The notes beneath the pieces were generated by a model that searched no databases, was not told the DNA's origin, and saw nothing but the letters and a program-made list of their open reading frames with translations. DNA of 10,707 nt. Source: UMGS1766 sp963660915 (GTDB lineage Bacteria > Bacillota > Clostridia > Oscillospirales > Oscillospiraceae). This document shows, one piece after another, positions 6,469 through 10,707 of the stretch. The stretch lies in NCBI GenBank assembly GCA_963660915.1, contig CAVLAO010000060.1, positions 1 to 10,707 of the forward strand. The letters are read 5' to 3'. Each line of letters begins with the position of its first letter. Within the stretch, counting starts at the first letter, position 1. The translations under genes and the position numbers were made by a program.

Positions 6469-8812
6469 AACACTCACAACACTATTCAAACAGGATAAAG
6501 AGCGATACACTGTGCCGCGAAGGGTGCAGGACGCTATCCCCATCAAACGTATCTGGAATGATGGTATCTTTCTTGCCGGCAATCGGTATTGCCGTACCTG
6601 GCGCTTTTCGGATATTAACTATCAGGTAGCCAGTGAAGATGATAAGAAGGTCATGTTTCTGGACTACTCCGAGGTGCTGAACAGTCTGGAGGCCGGTTCG
6701 GTTGCGAAAATCACGATCAACAATCGTCGGTTGAACCGGGCGAATTTTGAGCAGGATGTGCTCATGCGAATGGCGGCAGACTGCAGGGATAAATACCGGG
6801 TGGAGTACAACGGCGTGATTATGGAGAAAGCCACCGCCGGTAACGGCATTGTGCAGGAAAAATACATCACCATTTCTGTCTGCAAAAAGAGCATCGAAGA
6901 AGCCAGAAGCTATTTCAATCGTGTTGGCGCGGACTTGAAAGCGCACTATGCGGCGCTGGGTTCCAGGTGTGTAGAGCTGGATGCGACGGAAAAGTTACGG
7001 GTTCTCCATGACTTCTATCGACAGGGCGAGGAAGTGGATTTTCACTTCGATGCACGGGATATGATGCGCAAGGGGCATGACTTCCGGGATTATATCTGCC
7101 CGGATTTCATTGAAAAGCACAGCGACTATCTTATTCTGGGTGATAAATTTGCCCGTGTGCTGTACCTCAAAGACTATGCCAACTATATCAAGGATTCTTT
7201 TATTTCGGAGCTGACCGACCTGAACCGCAATATGATGCTCTCTCTGGACATCGTCCCGATTCCGATGGATGAAGCGGTACGGGAAATTGAAAATCGACTG
7301 CTTGGCGTGGAAACCAATATTACCAACTGGCAGCGCCGCCAGAACGCAAACAATAACTTTTCTGCGGTCATTCCTTACGATATGGAGTTGCAGAGAAAGG
7401 AAAGCAAAGAGTTCCTGGACGATCTGACTGCCCGTGACCAGCGTATGATGCTGGGTATTCTGACCATGGTGCTGACCGCCGACACAAAAGAGCAGCTCGA
7501 TATGGATACCGAACAGATTCTCTCCCTGGCTCGCCAGAAGATGTGCCAGATGGCGGTGCTCAAATATCAGCAGATGGATGGACTGAACACAGCTCTGCCG
7601 ATTGGTACAAGAAAAATCAATACGTTCCGCACGCTTACCACGGAATCCCAGGCAGTGTTTATGCCGTTTAAGGTACAGGAAATTCAGGACAAGGGCGGAA
7701 TTTATTTCGGAGAAAATGCGATTTCTCATAATCTGATCCTGTGTAACCGCGAGAACCTTTTGAACCAGTCTGCATTTATTTTGGGTGTTCCCGGTTCTGG
7801 TAAGTCTTTTGCAGCAAAAGAATTGATCGCGTTCCTGATTCTGAATACAGAGGATGATATTTTGATTTGTGACCCGGAATGCGAAATGGTGCCGTTGGTG
7901 GAAGCTCTGGGCAGTGATATTGCATCTATTATCCACATGAAAGCCGGTGGCAGAGATCGCTTGAATGCCATGTATATGGTAGAGGGCTACGGCGAGAACA
8001 ATCCCATCGTGGAAAAATCTCAGTTTATTATGTCCCTGGTGGAGCAAATCGACAAAAGCGGTATCGGTCCTCAGCACAAGTCTATTATCGACCGATGTGT
8101 GGCTGCGGTATATCAGGAAGCGGCAGAAACCGGCATTGTGCCGACGCTCTGCACGCTCCGTGAAAAACTGCTGGCACAGCCAGAGGAAAAGGCAAAGGAG
8201 ATTGCACTGTCCCTGGAGCTTTATACAACTGGCTCACTGGACATCTTCGGACATACCAGCACGGTATCTCTGGATAAGCGTATTACGGTTTTTGACATCC
8301 GCGACCTGGGCGCACAGCTTAAACCGGCGGGCCTGCTGGTCATTACCGATACGATTCTCAACCGTGTTACTTTGAACTGGAAAAAGGGCAAGCGCACCCA
8401 TGTGTTTATCGACGAGTTCCATGTAGTTTTTGAGAACGAACACAGCGGAATTTTCTTCAATTCGGCATGGCGTCAGTTCCGTAAACGCAATGCGTACCCG
8501 ACGGCGATCACGCAAAATGTTGAATATCTTCTGGATTCTGTGCAGGCCAGCACCATGCTCTCCAATTCGGAGTTCATTATCATGCTTAATCAGGCGGCGT
8601 CCGACCGCGAAAAGCTGGCGAAACTTTTGAATATTTCCAGTGAACAGATGAGCTATGTCACAAATGCGGATGCCGGCTGTGGTTTGATTAAATACGGCTC
8701 TGCTCTGGTTCCGTTTGTGAACCGGTTCCCACGGGATACGGAGCTTTATAAGCTGATGACAACCAAACCGGGTGAAGGTGTATTTGGCGGCGGAAAGGAG
8801 GTCGCAAACTAA
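6461..8812 (+). CDS. virB4: VirB4/TraE-family conjugation ATPase
   Basis: The protein has 783 residues, the usual size for this family. It powers channel or pilus assembly and substrate transfer at the inner membrane. The N-terminal ~400 residues correspond to the VirB4/CagE-like region. The ATPase domain holds Walker A G-V-P-G-S-G-K-S at 442-449, then D-I-L-I-C-D-P-E-C-E-M, and Walker B H-V-F-I-D-E-F with D651-E652, followed by R-Q-F-R-K-R-N-A and A-I-T-Q-N-V, all typical of VirB4. No membrane segment is obvious, so it probably attaches through the PrgI-like partner encoded just upstream. Ribosome-binding site AAGGAGG at 6448-6454. The frame is intact with all nucleotide-binding residues present, which argues for a working transfer apparatus. 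Confidence 0.96.
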   Translation: MLKTLTTLFKQDKERYTVPRRVQDAIPIKRIWNDGIFLAGNRYCRTWRFSDINYQVASEDDKKVMFLDYSEVLNSLEAGSVAKITINNRRLNRANFEQDVLMRMAADCRDKYRVEYNGVIMEKATAGNGIVQEKYITISVCKKSIEEARSYFNRVGADLKAHYAALGSRCVELDATEKLRVLHDFYRQGEEVDFHFDARDMMRKGHDFRDYICPDFIEKHSDYLILGDKFARVLYLKDYANYIKDSFISELTDLNRNMMLSLDIVPIPMDEAVREIENRLLGVETNITNWQRRQNANNNFSAVIPYDMELQRKESKEFLDDLTARDQRMMLGILTMVLTADTKEQLDMDTEQILSLARQKMCQMAVLKYQQMDGLNTALPIGTRKINTFRTLTTESQAVFMPFKVQEIQDKGGIYFGENAISHNLILCNRENLLNQSAFILGVPGSGKSFAAKELIAFLILNTEDDILICDPECEMVPLVEALGSDIASIIHMKAGGRDRLNAMYMVEGYGENNPIVEKSQFIMSLVEQIDKSGIGPQHKSIIDRCVAAVYQEAAETGIVPTLCTLREKLLAQPEEKAKEIALSLELYTTGSLDIFGHTSTVSLDKRITVFDIRDLGAQLKPAGLLVITDTILNRVTLNWKKGKRTHVFIDEFHVVFENEHSGIFFNSAWRQFRKRNAYPTAITQNVEYLLDSVQASTMLSNSEFIIMLNQAASDREKLAKLLNISSEQMSYVTNADAGCGLIKYGSALVPFVNRFPRDTELYKLMTTKPGEGVFGGGKEVAN

Positions 8813-8813
8813 T

Positions 8814-8827
8814 ATGACGGATATTAA
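8814..8827 (+). repeat. 14-bp direct repeat, copy 1 (start of the unknown gene)
   Basis: ATGACGGATATTAA is identical to 10041-10054, 1227 bp downstream. Both copies are gene starts preceded by an AGGAGGT-type ribosome site. The interval contains exactly the unknown 134-residue gene and the sortase. Confidence 0.7.
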
Positions 8828-9218
8828 GTTCCGCTCGAAGGAGCATCGGGAGTTCTTTATGGAAGCAATGGGAAAGTGCCGCAGAAATGACTGCTACCAC
8901 CGGGCATTTTTCTATGTGATGGGAATTACCTCAGAAACAAGAGCCAATATTGATAAGATGTTTGATTTCCAGCACGATTGGATATTGCCGGAAGGAATGC
9001 ACGGTGGTTGGCAGACCAGCGGCACCGTCCGGGTGTGCCAGCTTGCTTTTAATCTCTGGAATGGATACAGCGGTGAACGGCAAGGTGATGAATATACACC
9101 AAATGATTTGTTCTGCTGCGGATTCGCACCTTACTTTATGGAGGGCATCAAACTCCGTTATCCTGAATATTGCCGTGACCTTATGGCAGCCAGGAAGCAG
9201 ACGGAGCAAACACGATAA
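8814..9218 (+). CDS. Conserved 134-residue protein of unknown function (possibly DUF6075-like)
   Basis: This is a soluble 134-residue protein with no signal peptide or membrane helix. Notable are F-R-S-K-E-H-R-E-F-F (6-15), N-D-C-Y-H-R-A-F-F-Y-V-M-G-I (25-38), a Gly/Trp-rich core G-G-W-Q-T-S-G-T-V-R-V-C-Q-L-A-F-N-L-W-N-G-Y (64-85), and six cysteines (22, 27, 75, 101, 102, 120). It reminds me of proteins called DUF6075 in clostridial mobile elements, but I cannot confirm that here, and no function is known to me. The ATG at 8814 is preferred over an in-frame ATG at 8772, which lies inside VirB4 and has no good site; AAAGGAGGT at 8793-8801 is 12 bases upstream of 8814, slightly far. Its first 14 bases are identical to the start of the gene at 10041. 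Confidence 0.75.
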   Translation: MTDIKFRSKEHREFFMEAMGKCRRNDCYHRAFFYVMGITSETRANIDKMFDFQHDWILPEGMHGGWQTSGTVRVCQLAFNLWNGYSGERQGDEYTPNDLFCCGFAPYFMEGIKLRYPEYCRDLMAARKQTEQTR

Positions 9219-9238
9219 ATAAAACATGGAGGTTCATT

Positions 9239-10054
9239 ATGAAGCAGAAACTTTTGATTTGTGGGGCGGCAGCATTTGCCGCTCTTTTTCTTTTCTCCGG
9301 TATCATGCTGGGACGGCAGCTTGCCGATCAGAAGCAGAGCGCTGAAGTCTTTGATAATATTGCGGATATGATCATCAAGGAAGCCGAGCCGGATACAGCG
9401 CAACCGTCGGAAAACAGCGGTGAAACAGCGCAGTCGATCACACTGACTGCCTATGAAAAATATGCGTCTGTTTATGAACAGAACCATGATTTTGTCGGGT
9501 GGATTTCCATTGAGGGAACAAACATAGATTACCCCGTTATGCAGACGCCGAGTAATCCAAATTTCTATCTGAAACATGCCTTTGACCAATCGTATAGCAA
9601 CTATGGCGTACCTTACGTTCAGGAAAACTGTGACCTGGAGCAATCTGACAACGTAGTGATTTACGGGCACCACATGAATAACGGCTCCATGTTTGCAGAT
9701 TTGTGTAAATACGAAAGTGAAAGTTTTTACCAGGAGCACAAGACAATTCATTTTGACACGCTGACCGAGTTTAGAGAGTATGAGGTTGTTGCTGTTTTTA
9801 AGACAACAGCTTACTCTCAGGACGGCTTTCGATATTATCATTTTGTCGATGCGGCAGATGAAGCAGATTTTTCGGAATTTGTGGCAGCGTGTCAGAGTCT
9901 TGCGCTATACACTACAGGGGTGACGGCGGAATATGGAGATAAACTTCTGACGCTATCGACTTGTGAATACAGCCGCACAAATGGCAGGATGGTCATTGTC
10001 GCAAAGCTGTCAGCTCTGTCCGCTGAGGAGGTGGACGCTGATGACGGATATTAA
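9239..10054 (+). CDS. srtB: Class B sortase (cysteine transpeptidase)
   Basis: The protein has 271 residues. Sortases cut a C-terminal sorting motif on an exported protein and join it to the cell wall. An N-terminal membrane anchor lies at about 5-25, followed by a polar linker (26-75). The catalytic domain has F-V-G-W-I-S-I-E-G-T-N-I-D-Y-P-V-M-Q, N-x-x-F-Y-L-K-H, the catalytic histidine in I-Y-G-H-H-M-N-N-G-S-M-F (H144), the cysteine in T-L-S-T-C-E-Y (C242) and the arginine in N-G-R-M-V-I-V-A-K (R250). The Y-G-H-H-M and F-Y-L-x-H patterns indicate class B. All catalytic residues are present. Ribosome site GGAGG ends about six bases before the ATG. Its stop overlaps the next start by 14 bp. 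No protein with a sorting signal is seen in the window, so the substrate presumably lies elsewhere on the element or host. Confidence 0.95.
   Translation: MKQKLLICGAAAFAALFLFSGIMLGRQLADQKQSAEVFDNIADMIIKEAEPDTAQPSENSGETAQSITLTAYEKYASVYEQNHDFVGWISIEGTNIDYPVMQTPSNPNFYLKHAFDQSYSNYGVPYVQENCDLEQSDNVVIYGHHMNNGSMFADLCKYESESFYQEHKTIHFDTLTEFREYEVVAVFKTTAYSQDGFRYYHFVDAADEADFSEFVAACQSLALYTTGVTAEYGDKLLTLSTCEYSRTNGRMVIVAKLSALSAEEVDADDGY
10025..10033 (+). promoter_or_regulatory. Ribosome-binding site for the gene starting at 10041
   Basis: GAGGAGGTG lies seven bases before the ATG at 10041, inside the end of the sortase gene. It decides the start of the long frame that runs to the right edge and implies translation linked to the sortase. 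Confidence 0.8.
10041..10054 (+). repeat. 14-bp direct repeat, copy 2 (start of the repetitive protein gene, end of the sortase)
   Basis: Same 14 bases as at 8814-8827. Here they also provide the final codons and TAA stop of the sortase in another frame. Confidence 0.7.
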
Positions 10055-10707
10055 AACAAGAGAAAAAGTCAAAGGTACGGTCAAAACACTGGATAAAGCC
10101 GCAGTTGCCGGAGAGCGCATGAAAGCAGCCTATGTTCGTACCAAGGAAAAAGCCGAGCAAGGGATTCAGCCCAAAGAAAATTCTCCAGAGGAATATGCTG
10201 CTGATCGTATCTCAGCAGGTTCGGAAACTGTGGCGCATGAAGTCGTCCACCAATTTGATAAGCAAGGTCGCAAGGGTGTCCAGGAAACAAAGGAGAACAT
10301 TTCTAAGGCAAAGCAGTATTTTGAACAGCGCAGAGCAGACCAGCCGAAAAAGCAGGCGCAAAAAAGAGCAGCAGAGAATGTGCGCCGTTCTGCAGATGTG
10401 ACAAAACAGTCTGTAAAAAGTGTAGACTACGGGTCGCAGTCTATCAAAACCGTAGAGCGTGGTGAAAAGCACATCCAGCAATCTGTCAGTTCTGCAGGCA
10501 AGGCCACTATTAAAACTACGCAGAAATCTGTAAAGACTGCAGAGCATACTGCGCGAACAACGATCAAGACCAGTCAGAATGCAGTGAAAACGGCTCAGAA
10601 ATCCGCCCAGGCAGCGGCAAAGGTTTCGCAGCGTGCGGCCCAGGCGGCTCGCTCCACTGCAAAAGCAACCGCCGATGGCATAAAAGCGGCGGCAAAAGCT
10701 ACGGCAT
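10041..10707 (+). CDS. N-terminal part of a long Lys/Thr/Ala-rich repetitive conjugation protein, runs off the right edge
   Basis: 222 complete codons are visible without a stop. The product is very basic, lacks any hydrophobic stretch in this part, and is predicted to be almost entirely helical. After a mixed region (1-110), residues ~111-222 are rich in Lys, Thr, Ser, Gln and Ala (V-K-S-V, I-K-T-V, V-K-T-A units), with an 18-residue tandem repeat at 156-209. In Tn1549/CTn-type elements, proteins with such N-terminal Lys-Thr-Ala-rich regions follow VirB4 and often carry a membrane segment and a cell-wall hydrolase domain further on (CD1108-like, as I recall). That part would lie outside the window, so the hydrolase function is only an expectation. 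The start is supported by GAGGAGGTG at 10025-10033, and the gene overlaps the sortase end by 14 bp. Confidence 0.82.
   Translation, partial: MTDIKTREKVKGTVKTLDKAAVAGERMKAAYVRTKEKAEQGIQPKENSPEEYAADRISAGSETVAHEVVHQFDKQGRKGVQETKENISKAKQYFEQRRADQPKKQAQKRAAENVRRSADVTKQSVKSVDYGSQSIKTVERGEKHIQQSVSSAGKATIKTTQKSVKTAEHTARTTIKTSQNAVKTAQKSAQAAAKVSQRAAQAARSTAKATADGIKAAAKATA
10506..10667 (+). repeat. Three tandem 54-bp (18-residue) coding repeats
   Basis: Copies are at 10506-10559, 10560-10613 and 10614-10667. The first two share T-I-K-T-x-Q-x-x-V-K-T-A with different codons; the third is more diverged (A-A-K-V-S-Q-R-A-A-Q-A-A). Conservation at protein level but not DNA level points to an old repeat kept for protein structure rather than recent slippage. 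Confidence 0.65.

Noticed and set aside
6995..8077. 360-codon open frame on the minus strand
   Set aside because: It is entirely opposite the intact VirB4 gene, with a His/Gln-rich composition typical of a reverse-strand shadow and no domain.
8772..8813. Earlier in-frame ATG for the 134-residue protein
   Set aside because: It lies within VirB4 and lacks a ribosome site, whereas 8814 has AAAGGAGGT upstream and sits just after the VirB4 stop.
9753..9781. TTGACA that could be a -35 box within the sortase gene
   Set aside because: At 17 bases downstream there is only GAGTAT, a poor -10 box. Single -35-like hexamers are expected by chance, so no promoter is claimed.
1..10707. CRISPR array, tRNA, rRNA, insertion sequence or integrase
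   Set aside because: The space is almost fully used by + strand transfer genes. No regularly spaced direct repeats, terminal inverted repeats, RNA-gene features or recombinase motifs were seen.

Overview
This window is a contiguous piece of a Gram-positive conjugation module. It belongs to the Tn1549 / C. difficile CTn-like group of integrative and conjugative elements that is common in gut Clostridia (Bacillota). The evidence is the gene order and protein families: MobA/VirD2-type relaxase, PcfB-like protein, ArdC-like protein, VirD4/TraG coupling ATPase, Maff2-family membrane protein, TrbL/VirB6-like channel protein, PrgI-family protein, VirB4/TraE ATPase, a small unknown protein, a class B sortase, and the start of a long Lys/Thr/Ala-rich protein. 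Strong AGGAGG-type ribosome-binding sites and a TTG start also fit Clostridia. No integrase, origin of transfer, replication gene or cargo gene is visible, so I cannot say whether the element is integrated or a plasmid.

Layout: every real gene is on the + strand, and the whole window reads as one dense operon. Positions 1-1087 hold the 3' part of the relaxase. Positions 1044-2951 hold three small-to-medium relaxosome or accessory genes. Positions 2938-4737 hold the coupling protein. Positions 4751-8812 hold the membrane-channel block (Maff2, TrbL-like, PrgI-like, VirB4). Positions 8814-10054 hold a two-gene accessory stretch (an unknown 134-residue protein and the sortase). From 10041 to the right edge runs the first 222 codons of a repetitive helical protein that continues out of the window. 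Several neighbours overlap (44, 14, 8 and 14 bp), which suggests translational coupling. No gene-free gap exceeds 84 bp.

How the genes work together: the relaxase nicks and pilots the DNA, probably helped by the PcfB-like and ArdC-like proteins. The VirD4-type ATPase hands the relaxosome to a channel built from the TrbL-, PrgI- and Maff2-type membrane proteins and powered by VirB4. The sortase probably anchors an element-encoded surface protein.

The backbone is a known type, and I do not see an entirely new system. The points that deserve attention are: (a) the Maff2 gene, whose product has the layout of a VirB2/TrbC prepilin, is bracketed by two RNA hairpins, the upstream one terminator-like; (b) the ArdC-like protein has lost key metal-binding residues; (c) a 14-bp start-site repeat flanks the unknown-gene/sortase pair; (d) the last protein contains 18-residue repeats that match exactly five helical turns.
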